From: CAVTND01 sp963735955
GTDB taxonomy: Bacteria > Pseudomonadota > Gammaproteobacteria > Burkholderiales > Burkholderiaceae_F
Assembly (NCBI GenBank): GCA_963735955.1
Contig: CAVTND010000015.1
Coordinates: 42,272-106,271, forward strand
Reading direction: 5' to 3'
DNA length: 64,000 bases
Under the pieces are notes generated by a model that worked only from the letters and a program-made list of their open reading frames with translations, had not been told where the DNA came from and did no database searches. Shown here in pieces: positions 45,763 to 54,546 of the stretch. The position numbers and the translations under genes are program-made. How positions within the stretch are numbered: the first letter of the stretch is position 1; the number at the start of each line of letters is the position of its first letter.

Positions 45763-47124
45763 CTACCGGATCCCGGCTCCCGCCAGGACGTCGGGTTGCC
45801 AGTCCTTGTCGGGGAAGCTGTCCACGTACTTGGTGCCACCGGTGCGTCCCGTGTGGCCCTGAATACTGTAAGCGCCGGCGATGAAGTCAAAGAACACATT
45901 CAGGCCGCCGGTTGGCGCCAGCGCGTCATAGCTCCACGACATATAGGCGATCCCGGACCGATAAAGCTGGCCACGCGCGTCGTACTGGTCGGAGGCCAGG
46001 TTGATCCAGCTGTCTTCGTCCAGGTAGAACGTGCGCTTGTGATAGATATGGCGCTTGTCGGGTTTCAGCGTCGCCTCGACCACCCAGACCCGGTGCAGTT
46101 CCCAGCGCTCGAGGTCCGGATTGATGTGATTGGCCTTGGCCATGCCGTCCACCTCGCCGGTGTAGTAATAGAACTTGTAGGCGTTGTACGGGACGTACAT
46201 CTCTTTCTTGCCGACGAGTTTCCAGTCGAAACGGTCGAGCGCGCCGTTGAAGATGAAGGTGTCGTCGTAGGTCGCGAGTCCCGCCACGCCGGGGTTCGGC
46301 GTGTCGTAGGAGATATCCGGCGCCAGCTTGACGCGGCGTTGCCCCGGCAGGTACTGCCAGGCACGGCGCCCCTGCTCGAGCGGGTTGACCGCGTCCTTGA
46401 CGATCAGGGCCTCGCCCGCGCGCCGCGCCGGCGCCGTGTAGAACACCTTGATCTGGTAATAAATGTCGGTGCCCTTAAAGACATCATTCTTGCCGCTCGA
46501 GTAGATCGGAAACTCCTGGAAGCTGTCGCCCTGGGCCGCCAGCGTGATCACACCGGCCGAATCGACGTTGTTGCTCTGGAACTTCGACACCGGGTTGCCG
46601 ATGTACCGCACCAGGTGGTTCCAGATCGCTTCGTGGCCGGTCTTCGGGATCGGGAACGGCACTCCAGGAATTGCGTCCGCGATTCCCTCCCCGCCGCTGG
46701 TGGTCTTGGCAACCGTTGCATTCTTGATCGAATTGTCGAGCAGCCGTTTCGGCATCGTCTGTGAACGGCGCGTCGGGTAGACGTCGATCCGATAGCTCGG
46801 GTATTTCTTCAACAGCGTATAGGTGCCGACAGTCAGCTTGTCCTTGTGTTCGTCGGCGTTCTTGCCGGTGATTGTCAGGCGTGGCTTGTCGGCTGCAAAC
46901 GGGTCCGGCCGCATGCCGGAACCCTTCACGAAACCCGCTGGAATCGTGGTGTAGCCGCCCGTCCACTCGGGAATCGTGCCGTCCTTGTTACCGGCCTTTT
47001 CTGCGCCGACCGGGGTCAGCGTCGTGCCTAGCTGCTTGGCCTCTTCGGCGGTGATTGCTGCCAGCGCGCTGGCGATTGAAGCCGACGCAATCGCGGCGGC
47101 GAATAAAGTCCTACGAAACATCAT
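45763..47124 (-). CDS. DUF1329 protein, second tandem copy
   Basis: Periplasmic protein of 453 residues with a signal peptide (ending ASALAA). DUF1329 proteins have a fold like LolA/LolB lipoprotein carriers, which points to binding of lipid or another hydrophobic ligand. The mature N-terminus ITAEEAKQLGTTLTPVGAEK and the middle YLPGQRRVKLAPDISYDTPNPG are nearly identical to the neighbouring copy, showing tandem duplication. ATG 47124 or the adjacent 47121 may be used. The gene starts 38 bases after the first copy. Confidence 0.9.
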   Translation of the reverse strand: MMFRRTLFAAAIASASIASALAAITAEEAKQLGTTLTPVGAEKAGNKDGTIPEWTGGYTTIPAGFVKGSGMRPDPFAADKPRLTITGKNADEHKDKLTVGTYTLLKKYPSYRIDVYPTRRSQTMPKRLLDNSIKNATVAKTTSGGEGIADAIPGVPFPIPKTGHEAIWNHLVRYIGNPVSKFQSNNVDSAGVITLAAQGDSFQEFPIYSSGKNDVFKGTDIYYQIKVFYTAPARRAGEALIVKDAVNPLEQGRRAWQYLPGQRRVKLAPDISYDTPNPGVAGLATYDDTFIFNGALDRFDWKLVGKKEMYVPYNAYKFYYYTGEVDGMAKANHINPDLERWELHRVWVVEATLKPDKRHIYHKRTFYLDEDSWINLASDQYDARGQLYRSGIAYMSWSYDALAPTGGLNVFFDFIAGAYSIQGHTGRTGGTKYVDSFPDKDWQPDVLAGAGIR

Positions 47125-47162
47125 GATGGTCCCCAGAAAACTCTCATGCTCACCTGCGCCGT

Positions 47163-48521
47163 TCAGCGCACTCCTGCGCCCGCAAGCGCTTCCGCCGCCC
47201 ACTGAGCCGCGGGCAGAGGTTCTATTGGTTTCGTGCCGAAATATGGCCCGGTCAGCGTATTGGCGTTGTACGCGCCGACGACGAAGTTGTAGACGATCGA
47301 CGAGGCTGCATCGGTCGCCTCGACATCGTAGCTGTACGTCAGGTTCGAGAACACCGAGGTGAACAGCTGGCCGCGCGCGTCAAAGTTGTCGGCCACGACT
47401 GCCACCCAGCTGTCTTCGTCGAAGTAGAAAATGCGTTTGGCATAGATGTGCCGCTTGTCGGGCTTCAGCGTGGCTTCGACCACCCAGACCCGATGCAATT
47501 CCCAGCGCACCAAATCGGGGTTGACATGGTTCGGTTTCAGCGCGTCGGCAGGATTTTTTCCATAAACCAGACGGTAGTTGTTGTACGGGATAAACATCTC
47601 CCGCTTGCCGATCAGCTTGAAGTTGAACCGATCCTGCGCACCGTTGAAAACAAACGCATCGTCATAGGTGGCCAGACCGGCCGTTCCCGGGTTCGGAGTG
47701 TCATAGGCGATATCTGGCGCGAGCTTCACCCGGCGTTGCCCGGGCAAATACTGCCAGGCGCGCCGCGGCGTCGCCAGCGGATTCACCGAATCGAACACCA
47801 TCAGGGCTTCGCCCGAACGGCGCGCCGGCGCCAGGTAATTGAGCTTCAGACGGACGTAGACATCGGACTGCTGCATCACTTCGGTGGTCCGTTTCGGATC
47901 GAAGATCGGATACTCCTGCACCCCTTCTGACGTCAGAGCCAGCGTGGCGACGCCAGCCGAATCGACATTCCAATTTTCGTACTTGTACAAGGCGACGTGA
48001 CCCGGGAAACGCAGGATGTGATTCCACATCACTTCGTTGCCGGTCTTCGGGATCGGGAAGGGATAGCCGGGCAACGCACCCTCGACCCCTAATCCGCCTT
48101 CGATCGCCTTGGCGCCGGTCGCATTCTTGGCCACGTTATCGAGGACCCGCTTCGGGAACGTAAACGGCCGGCGGGTCGGATACACGTCGATGCGCATCGT
48201 CGGATAGCGCTTCAGCAGTTCCTGTGCTCCCGCGGTCAGCTTGTCGGCGTGTGCCGCCACGTCCTTGCCGGTGATCGTCAGGCGCGGCTTGTCGGCCGCG
48301 AAGGGATCCGGCCGAATGCCGCTGCCCTTTGCCACTGCCGGCGGGTTGGCCAGCACGCCGGTCCATTCCGGGATCGTGCCGTCCTTGTTGCCGGCCTTTT
48401 CTGCGCCGACCGGAGTCAGCGTCGTTCCGAGTTGCTTGGCTTCATCCGCGGTAACTGCGGCATTCGCTCCGGCCACCAAGGTCGAAGCGACGGCCAACAC
48501 CAGCAGAGTCCTGGTCATCAT
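47163..48521 (-). CDS. DUF1329 protein, first tandem copy
   Basis: 452 residues with a signal peptide (ending GANAA) and the same conserved blocks as its neighbour (GTIPEWTG, PFAADKPRLTITGK, RRAWQYLPGQRRVKLAPDIAYDTPNPG, HRVWVVEATLKPDKRHIY). The two copies diverge most in the middle third and C-terminus, so they may differ in ligand. ATG 48521 has AAGGAG nine bases upstream and lies 14 bases after the DUF1302 stop, so the two are co-transcribed. DUF1302-DUF1329 pairing is a recurrent genomic association. Confidence 0.9.
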   Translation of the reverse strand: MMTRTLLVLAVASTLVAGANAAVTADEAKQLGTTLTPVGAEKAGNKDGTIPEWTGVLANPPAVAKGSGIRPDPFAADKPRLTITGKDVAAHADKLTAGAQELLKRYPTMRIDVYPTRRPFTFPKRVLDNVAKNATGAKAIEGGLGVEGALPGYPFPIPKTGNEVMWNHILRFPGHVALYKYENWNVDSAGVATLALTSEGVQEYPIFDPKRTTEVMQQSDVYVRLKLNYLAPARRSGEALMVFDSVNPLATPRRAWQYLPGQRRVKLAPDIAYDTPNPGTAGLATYDDAFVFNGAQDRFNFKLIGKREMFIPYNNYRLVYGKNPADALKPNHVNPDLVRWELHRVWVVEATLKPDKRHIYAKRIFYFDEDSWVAVVADNFDARGQLFTSVFSNLTYSYDVEATDAASSIVYNFVVGAYNANTLTGPYFGTKPIEPLPAAQWAAEALAGAGVR

Positions 48522-48535
48522 CGGCAGGCTCCTTG

Positions 48536-50404
48536 TTAAAACGTCGTCTTGAACGTCAGGGCCACGAAGTCGCGGTCCGACAGTATGGCCGGCGATCCGT
48601 TGAAGACAGTCGCTGCGCCGGCCGCATTCACCGAGTAGCGACCGTAGTAACCGACATACTTCAAGTCGATGCGATACCTCTGGTAGATGTCCGCTGCGAC
48701 ACCGATGCCGAAGTTGCCGGAGTTTTCCTGGCCGCCTGCGGTGACTGCCGAGTTGCCCGAAATGCCGCCGGCCCAAGACAAGGGAGCGAGCAGGTCAACT
48801 CCCGGGAATACCTGGAACCAGGTCGGGGTGAAGTTAATCGCGAGGCCAAAGTAATTTTTGTTGACCCTGTCAATCGCCGTGTAGCCATTGCGGCCCTTGA
48901 ATACTGCCTCGTTCTGGCTGACGTCGAGCCAGGTCATCCAGGTCAGCTCAGCCGCCAGGCTGGCGCTGTCGAACAACCGGGATCCTGCCAGCGTCATCAG
49001 GCCATTGATCAGTCCATGCATCGTGGTGCCGAGTGCGCCCGGCGTGCCGTTGGTAGGAACGGCGGTCGTAGCAATCGACCCAGGAACGGACGCCACCAGA
49101 GCAGCCGGCACGACCTGCACCGGATCGCTGAGCAGCGGCATGTTGCGGCGGTAACTCAGCTCTGCGCCGACACTGACACCGGCGATGTTCTTCGACAGGC
49201 TCACGCCGAAAATGTCGATGTCGGTGCCGTAGGCTGTGTTGTAGAGGCCGGCCTTGCCGTAGGTGACGAGATCGGTCGGCGTGGTCGCGTTCCGATTGAT
49301 GATGCAGACTGCCCCGGTTGGCGGCAGCGGAATTCCACCGATCGCCGAGCAGGTCGCCGCCGGCACCGTCGTGGAAATTCCCGGCGTCAGCATGATCTGC
49401 GGCTGATCGTCATAGGTGCGGCGGTAATAGGCGCCGATCGTTGCGTCAGCCCAGTCCGGGCTCCAGCGAGCGGCCAGGCCATAGTTGCCCTTGTTCTCGT
49501 CCGGCTCGATGTCGGTGCCACGCCAGGCGCGCAGGAACTGTCCGGGTGCCAGCGGGTTGGCGCCGATGATCAGCGATTGACCGCCCCAATTGAGCGCGTC
49601 GCTGATGCTCAGATAGGTCGCGGCTTCCGGATAACGAACGGCCTGGTTGCTGAAGCGTTGCCAGTTGAAGAAGTACTGCGCCGCGAGCGACAGGTCCTGG
49701 GTGACCTGGGACTGGATGTTGAAGCCGACGCGGGGCCGGAACAGTTCCTTGGCTTCCGCGCCGGGCGTAGCCGCCGCCTTCCATTGATCAAGCGGGTTCT
49801 GCGAGTACGACACGCCATGCACTGCGCCGTTGCCCAGCAGGCTCTCACCCCAGTAGACCGTGGTCTGGCCAAGCTTCATGTTGATCGGAATACCACCGGC
49901 ATCGATCGAGGCGAAGCCGAACACATCGAGCCATTCACCCGACACACCTTCGGCATAGCGCTTGGAGTAGTTCGGCAATTCCCCGACGACCGGACGGCCG
50001 TTGACCAGGACGTTCGACGTCGCCACGCTGCTGTTGTTCAGTCGGTCGTAGGCTGGATCCGACCAGCCCGCACCACTTACGCGGAAACCCAGCTGCTTCC
50101 TCCAAACGATGTCGAATTCCGACAGCACGTCCAGGCGACTGAATGTGCGGCCCCTGTTGAAGTTGCGGTCGCCATCGTCATTGTTCACGGCGCGCAGAAT
50201 CGCAACGTCCTGGCCCTGAACGCGCTGTGCGATGTTGAGCCGGAACGTGTTGTCCCACCGCAAGACCAGGTCGTCGTTGCCGGTCGGGATCTCGAAGGCG
50301 GATACGGCGGTCGGCAGAGCGAAAGCGCCGATGATGGCCGTGCTGATCGCGCTCATGCGCAGGGCGCTCATGCGCGCGCGATTGCAGTCATTCCTGGAAC
50401 TCAT
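48536..50404 (-). CDS. DUF1302 outer-membrane beta-barrel protein
   Basis: 622 residues with a signal peptide (TAVSAFEIP) and a C-terminal aromatic residue after alternating strands (DFVALTFKTTF), typical of outer-membrane barrels. The pattern of amphipathic strands and Asn/Gly/Tyr-rich turns (LRWDNTFRLNIAQRV, WGESLLGNGAVHG) fits DUF1302. First gene of the leftward operon; the start has a strong AGGAGGGCGG ribosome-binding site. Together with DUF1329 (periplasm), YCF48 and MMPL (inner membrane) it would complete an envelope-spanning path for a hydrophobic compound. Direction of transport is unknown. Confidence 0.88.
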   Translation of the reverse strand: MSSRNDCNRARMSALRMSAISTAIIGAFALPTAVSAFEIPTGNDDLVLRWDNTFRLNIAQRVQGQDVAILRAVNNDDGDRNFNRGRTFSRLDVLSEFDIVWRKQLGFRVSGAGWSDPAYDRLNNSSVATSNVLVNGRPVVGELPNYSKRYAEGVSGEWLDVFGFASIDAGGIPINMKLGQTTVYWGESLLGNGAVHGVSYSQNPLDQWKAAATPGAEAKELFRPRVGFNIQSQVTQDLSLAAQYFFNWQRFSNQAVRYPEAATYLSISDALNWGGQSLIIGANPLAPGQFLRAWRGTDIEPDENKGNYGLAARWSPDWADATIGAYYRRTYDDQPQIMLTPGISTTVPAATCSAIGGIPLPPTGAVCIINRNATTPTDLVTYGKAGLYNTAYGTDIDIFGVSLSKNIAGVSVGAELSYRRNMPLLSDPVQVVPAALVASVPGSIATTAVPTNGTPGALGTTMHGLINGLMTLAGSRLFDSASLAAELTWMTWLDVSQNEAVFKGRNGYTAIDRVNKNYFGLAINFTPTWFQVFPGVDLLAPLSWAGGISGNSAVTAGGQENSGNFGIGVAADIYQRYRIDLKYVGYYGRYSVNAAGAATVFNGSPAILSDRDFVALTFKTTF

Positions 50405-50890
50405 ACTTGCCGCCCTCCTGTGGGTAATGCCGTGATTTTTATTGAGGCCATCTTCCCCGGAAGTTCGGCCCCTTCACCCCCCTTGGCGGGGGAAGAAGGA
50501 TACTGCGCTCAACGGCCGGGCGCCGCTAGCCGCAGCGCAACAAGTATGCGGGACTGTCGCGTGATACCGACGCAGGACGTCCTGCGAACGCCGACCCAAT
50601 GCAGTCCTTCTGAGACGCCGCGCCGGAGACCGTCCGACCGTTTCGAGCCGCTTTCCGGATCACCTCGCCCGCCGGGTGTCGCCGACATCGGCGCAAGAGT
50701 GTCCGGCTCGCGGACTCTTCGCCTCATGCAATCCCCATTCCGTTGATTCGGGACGGCCAAGCTTCCCGCCCCGCCGCTGGTCCTGCGGGCGCATCCTGAC
50801 ATGATCGTCGAGCATTTTCCTTGACCTAGGGACAAAGTGTGACAGTGGCGCCGCGCATACTGAATTGGCTTTGTTGGACACGGGTGTCTC
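50405..50890. promoter_or_regulatory. Divergent intergenic region with a palindromic sequence
   Basis: Non-coding stretch of 486 bases between the DUF1302 operon (leftward) and the UbiA gene (rightward). Near 50472-50500 it holds a palindrome of the TTCACCCCCC...GGGGGAAGAAGG type, different from the elements at 15.6 and 26.5 kb. It must contain the operon promoter and probably the site for the MalT-type regulator, but I cannot point to boxes with confidence. No gene is seen. Confidence 0.45.
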
Positions 50891-51814
50891 ATGTCGGCCG
50901 TCGCCGATTCACACAAGCTGGGCGCGGGGTTCTGGCGCCTGGCGGACCCCAAGATCACGCTGGCTTCGATGTCGTCGATTGCGCTCGGCACCGCGGCTGC
51001 CGTCCGCAGCGGCGCGTTCGCCTGGGGTTGGCTGCTACTCGTGATGCTCGGCATCTTTGGTTTGGAGTGGGCCAAGAATGCCTCCGGCGAGATATTCGAC
51101 TTTGCCTCGGGCGCCGACCAGGCGGTGACCGAGTCCGAACGCAGCCCATTTTCCGGCGGCAAGCGGGTGCTGGTGGACGGCTTGCTCAGCGTGCGCGAGA
51201 CCTGGGCCATCGCGATCGCCGGGTACGCGCTGTGCATCGCGGCGGGGCTGATCATCGTGATCTGGCGCGAGCCTTCGGTGATCTGGCTTGGGCTCACCGG
51301 CGTGGCGCTCGCTTTTTTCTATCACGCGCGGCCGCTCAAGCTCTCGTATCGCGGCTGGGGCGAAATCGCCGTGTTTGTCGCCTACGGCCCGCTGATCTGT
51401 GCTGGAACCTACCTGGTTCTGGCGCGCGCGCTGCCCATGTGGGTGATGTGGCTCGCGCTGCCGCTGGGTGTTCTGATCGCCGCTTTCCTGTGGATCAACG
51501 AGTTCCCCGACTACCGCGCCGATACCAGTGCCGGCAAGCGCACCCTGGTCGTTCGCCTGGGCCGTGCCAAGGCCGCGCGCGTCTATGCGGGGCTGATCGT
51601 TGCGGCGTTCGTGTTGCTCTTCGTATCGCTCGAGTTCGGCGTGCCGGCGGGTGCACTGGGCGGGCTCATCGCCGCAATACCGGCCTTTGGCGCCGCGCGA
51701 GTCCTTCTCGCCTCACCCGAAGACACGCAGCGCATCGTGCCGGCACAGGGCAGGACGCTCGCGGCATTTGTGCTGTACGCGGTAGGAGCGGGGGTCGGGC
51801 TGTTGATGACCTGA
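50891..51814 (+). CDS. UbiA-family prenyltransferase (MenA-like)
   Basis: Membrane enzyme of 307 residues with eight or nine helices that transfers a prenyl chain to an aromatic or similar acceptor. The two Asp-rich Mg-diphosphate motifs are seen as NASGEIFDFASGAD (residues about 63-76) and NEFPDYRADTSAGKRTLVVRLG, the second being typical of MenA-type members. No quinone-synthesis neighbours are present, so the acceptor is open. Starts at ATG 50891. Confidence 0.85.
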   Translation: MSAVADSHKLGAGFWRLADPKITLASMSSIALGTAAAVRSGAFAWGWLLLVMLGIFGLEWAKNASGEIFDFASGADQAVTESERSPFSGGKRVLVDGLLSVRETWAIAIAGYALCIAAGLIIVIWREPSVIWLGLTGVALAFFYHARPLKLSYRGWGEIAVFVAYGPLICAGTYLVLARALPMWVMWLALPLGVLIAAFLWINEFPDYRADTSAGKRTLVVRLGRAKAARVYAGLIVAAFVLLFVSLEFGVPAGALGGLIAAIPAFGAARVLLASPEDTQRIVPAQGRTLAAFVLYAVGAGVGLLMT

Positions 51815-52018
51815 CGTCGACTGCAAGGCCGGGCGCATGCGACTGGCCCGCGGTTGGTAGATGGCAGCCCACGGTTGCACCCTGATCAAAGTCGCCAACG
51901 AGGGCGCCGCAGGAATCTACTATTAGTCTTGATTACCCGCGCCAGGGGTCAGTGGTAATTGACGCGCGGAGGATCGAGGCATGCGACGCGATCACGACTC
52001 CTGTCACCGGAGACGCCT

Positions 52019-52203
52019 ATGAAAACCGAACTCTTCTACCTGACCCTGGTTGCCGCATTCACGGGCCTGATGTGGGTACCGTACATCCTGGACCGTTTGG
52101 CGGTGCGCGGCATCGGCGACGCGGTTGGGTATCCAGACAACCCGAAGCCCCAGTCGCCCTGGGCACAACGATTAATGAAGGCACACGGCAACGCAGTCGA
52201 AAA
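52019..52203 (+). CDS. MAPEG-family membrane protein, truncated at the contig join
   Basis: Only about 61 residues remain of a protein normally of about 130. The first membrane helix (LFYLTLVAAFTGLMWVPYIL) and the MAPEG motif WAQRLMKAHGNAVEN are unmistakable; in the family the next residues open the second helix, but here the sequence changes to low-identity text in frame and then stops at 52321. The break falls at about 52200, where the ABC permease of the other strand begins. Family members include glutathione-linked and eicosanoid-type enzymes; function in bacteria is mostly unknown. Confidence 0.8.
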
Positions 52204-52215
52204 CGAAACAGCTTC
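52190..52215. other. Probable chimeric join of two genomes
   Basis: To the left the rightward MAPEG frame is normal up to codon AVEN (about 52203). To the right, read leftward, the ABC permease is normal up to its last helix (LVLSFVLALKLFRF, ending about 52208) and its expected stop is missing. No target-site duplication, insertion sequence, integrase or tRNA is present. Gene content and repeat families differ on the two sides, and indel errors rise sharply just to the right. Confidence 0.75.
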
Positions 52216-53257
52216 AACGCCAGGACGAAACTCAGAACCAACCAGCCGCCCATCACCGCGACCTGCGGCCCGAGCCCGGCGAGCGGCGTGCCTTCCAGCA
52301 TCACGGACCGGAGCGCGTTGACCGACGCGGTGAGTGGCAGGGCCTGGATGAACGGCTGCATCGCGGCGGGGAAGTTCGAGGAGAAGAAGACTCCCGAGAA
52401 GACCCACATCGGGAGCATCACGAGGTTCATGATCCCCGAGGCCCCTTCGATCGTCTTCGGACGTGCCGCGATCAGGAGCCCGATCCCGCCGAACATGGCC
52501 GCCGACAGGATCGACACCACGGCCAGCGTCGCCAGCGAGCCCCGGAGCGGCACGCCGAAGATGAACAGGCCACAACCCACCAGCATCGCCACCTCGAGGA
52601 TCAGCCAGATGAATCGGGAGAGGCCGAACGAGGCCAGGTAGTGCGCCCGTGACATGGGTGTCGCGATGAGCCGCTTGAGCAGTTTCTTGCGGCGCTGGTC
52701 CACGATGGCGAAGCCGATGCCCCAGATGCCGCTGCCCATCAGGTTCATGCCGAGGAGCCCGGGCACCAGGAAGTCGATGTAGCGCGAGCCGCGTTCACGC
52801 ACCAGCTGCTTCGGCGACGGGCACCGGGTCGGCGCGTCCCGCGGCGCGCTGGAGGATCGTCATCCGCCAGATGCCGGGCGATCCGGGCGTCGGGGCGGGT
52901 GTCGTCGAAGCGGTAGGTCGACCGTGTCGCCGCCCGGCACGACCAGCACCGCGACTTGGCGGTCCGGAGGGACGGACAGCGGCGCTGTCGCTGAGCCGCG
53001 TCCACCAGCACCCGGCGTGTCGCCCACTCAGCGAAGTCACCACTGGCGCCGCCCGGGGGCTCATCGAGCACGACCGCGACCTTCACCACTCCGGCGCGAC
53101 GGGTCCGGAACGCGAGTGCCCAGGCCCGCGGCCAGCAGGATCGGGGAAGATGAACATCCAGAAGACCGCCTCCGGTTCGCGCACGAACTCGAGGAAGCGG
53201 ACCGCGTGAGCTGAACGAGCGGCACGATCGCGCGAACGGACGCCGGGGCTCAGACAT
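52204..53257 (-). CDS. ABC-2 type transporter permease, frameshifted, 3' end lost at the join
   Basis: Inner-membrane subunit of an ABC exporter. The second half is clean and shows five helices with the ABC-2 pattern (DFLVPGLLGMNLMGSGIWGIGFAIVDQRRKKLLKRLIATPMSR, GVFFSSNFPAAMQPF). The first half (helix VFWMFIF and periplasmic domain with VAVVLDEPPGG) is broken by several indels between 52800 and 53200. The start ATG 53257 overlaps the ATPase stop by eight bases. The last codons and the stop are missing at about 52204. Confidence 0.75.
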
Positions 53258-54187
53258 CGCGCAGGTGCCGTCCCGGTGAGAGAGACGAAGACATCCTCGA
53301 GCGTGGCGGAGTGGGTGCGCAGCTCGGTGAGCCCTGCGCCCCGCGCGCGAGCCGCGAGGCAGGGCGGGCAGGCCACGGTGTGCAGCTCGGCCACCTGGAG
53401 TCTGCACAGCGTCCCTCCTCGTGGCGCACCGCCACGACGCCCCGGAGCGCCGCGAGGCTCCGGTTCGACCGATCGCGGATCCCTCGGCCAGCCCGAACTC
53501 CACCACGTGCTCGGCACCGAGCGTGGCGATCAGCTCGCGCGGCGTGCCCAGCGCGATGACCCGGCCGTGGTCGACGATGGCGACGCGGTCGCAGAGCCGT
53601 TCCGCCTCCTCCATGTAGTGCGTGGTGATGAGGACGGTGCGGCCGCGGGCTGCTGAAGGTGCTCCATCAGCTCCCAGAGCTGGCGGCGCGATTGCGGGTC
53701 GAGTCCGGTGGTGGGTTCGTCGAGGAAGAAGAGCTCCGGATCGCCCACCAGGGCGCAGCGCCAGTGCCGAGCCGCTGCTTCTGGCCGCCGGAGAGCTGGC
53801 CGACCCGGCTCGTCGCGCTTTTCACCGAGCTGCACGACGTCGATGATCTCCGGCAGCGGGCGCGGCGTCCGGTAGAAGCTCCGGAAGAGGCGATCGTTTC
53901 CTCGACGGTGATCTTCTCGGCGAACTGGGTCTCCTGGAGCGAGATGCCGATCCGCTCCTGCAGATGCGCCGGGCGTTGGCCTTCCAGCTGAGACCGAGCA
54001 TCTCGACCTCGCCCGCGTCCGGCGTGTTCAGCCCTTCGCAGATCTCGATCGTGGTGGTCTTGCCGGCGCCGTTCGGGCCCAGCAGGCCGAAGCACTCGCC
54101 GGCGCGGACCTCGAGATCGAGGCCGTCCACCGCGCGGACGGCATCGTAATCTTTGCGTAGACCGGAGATTCGAATCGCGGGTTGCAT
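53250..54187 (-). CDS. ABC transporter ATP-binding protein, frameshifted
   Basis: Starts at ATG 54187 (MQPAIRISGLRKDYD). Walker A is GLLGPNGAGKTTTIEI at residues about 34-49; the remaining motifs lie in other frames: Q-loop region SLQETQFAEKITV, signature GQLSGGQKQRLGTG near 53780, Walker B FFLDEPTTGLDPQSRRQLWEL near 53720, and the H-loop in the MEEAERLCDRVAIVDHGRV segment. Ends at 53250 with LRDV. At least four indels. It powers the permease that overlaps its stop; the upstream PadR gene likely controls both. Confidence 0.8.
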
Positions 54188-54200
54188 TGGGTCGGAATCT

Positions 54201-54280
54201 TGGGCGGTTGGGGCGGTTGGGCGGTTCGACGGTTCGACGGTTAGTAACCAACCGTCCAACCGTCCAACCGTCTAACCGCC
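54201..54280. repeat. Octamer repeat array forming an inverted repeat
   Basis: Units of eight bases related to GGCGGTTG / GACGGTTC on one arm and AACCGTCC on the other meet at a short centre (ttagtaacc), so the array folds into a long hairpin. It sits between the ABC ATPase start and the small membrane-protein gene. Similar octamer arrays recur at 58.3, 59.6 and 61.4-61.5 kb but not in the left genome. Confidence 0.75.
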
Positions 54281-54283
54281 AAG

Positions 54284-54520
54284 TTACGCGCTCTCACGTT
54301 CATGGGGTGTCGACAGCAATCGTTCCGCGAAGTCCAGCCGCGACTCCAGTTCGGCGACCCGGCTCTCCAGCGCCACGATCGCATCGTCCCGTCCGGCGAG
54401 TTCCGACTCGAGCGCCGCGATCCGCCCTTCCTCGTCTCGCGACAACCGCCGCCGACGCTGGCCGCCGTAGCCCCAGCCCCAGAACACGCTCATGAAGACC
54501 GCCAGGATGACCCACGACAT
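54284..54520 (-). CDS. Small membrane-anchored coiled-coil protein (78 aa)
   Basis: An N-terminal membrane helix (residues 2-18, WVILAVFMSVFWGWGYG) is followed by a basic patch (QRRRRLSRDE) and a heptad-patterned helix to the end (IAALESELAGRDDAIVALESRVAELESRL). The layout recalls PspB/PspC-type or YtxH-like small proteins, but no family is certain. GGGAGG precedes ATG 54520. It lies between the PadR and ABC genes in the same direction. Confidence 0.7.
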   Translation of the reverse strand: MSWVILAVFMSVFWGWGYGGQRRRRLSRDEEGRIAALESELAGRDDAIVALESRVAELESRLDFAERLLSTPHERESA

Positions 54521-54546
54521 CTTGCCTCCCGCTCGAGACTACCGCG

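Noticed and set aside
48533..50746. Open frame of 737 codons on the plus strand
   Set aside because: Antisense to the DUF1302 barrel gene, which has a signal peptide and strong ribosome-binding site on the other strand.
52190..52215. Genomic island or phage integration border
   Set aside because: No tRNA, integrase, direct repeat or transposase lies near the join, and the taxonomic character changes for all genes to the right; chimera is simpler.
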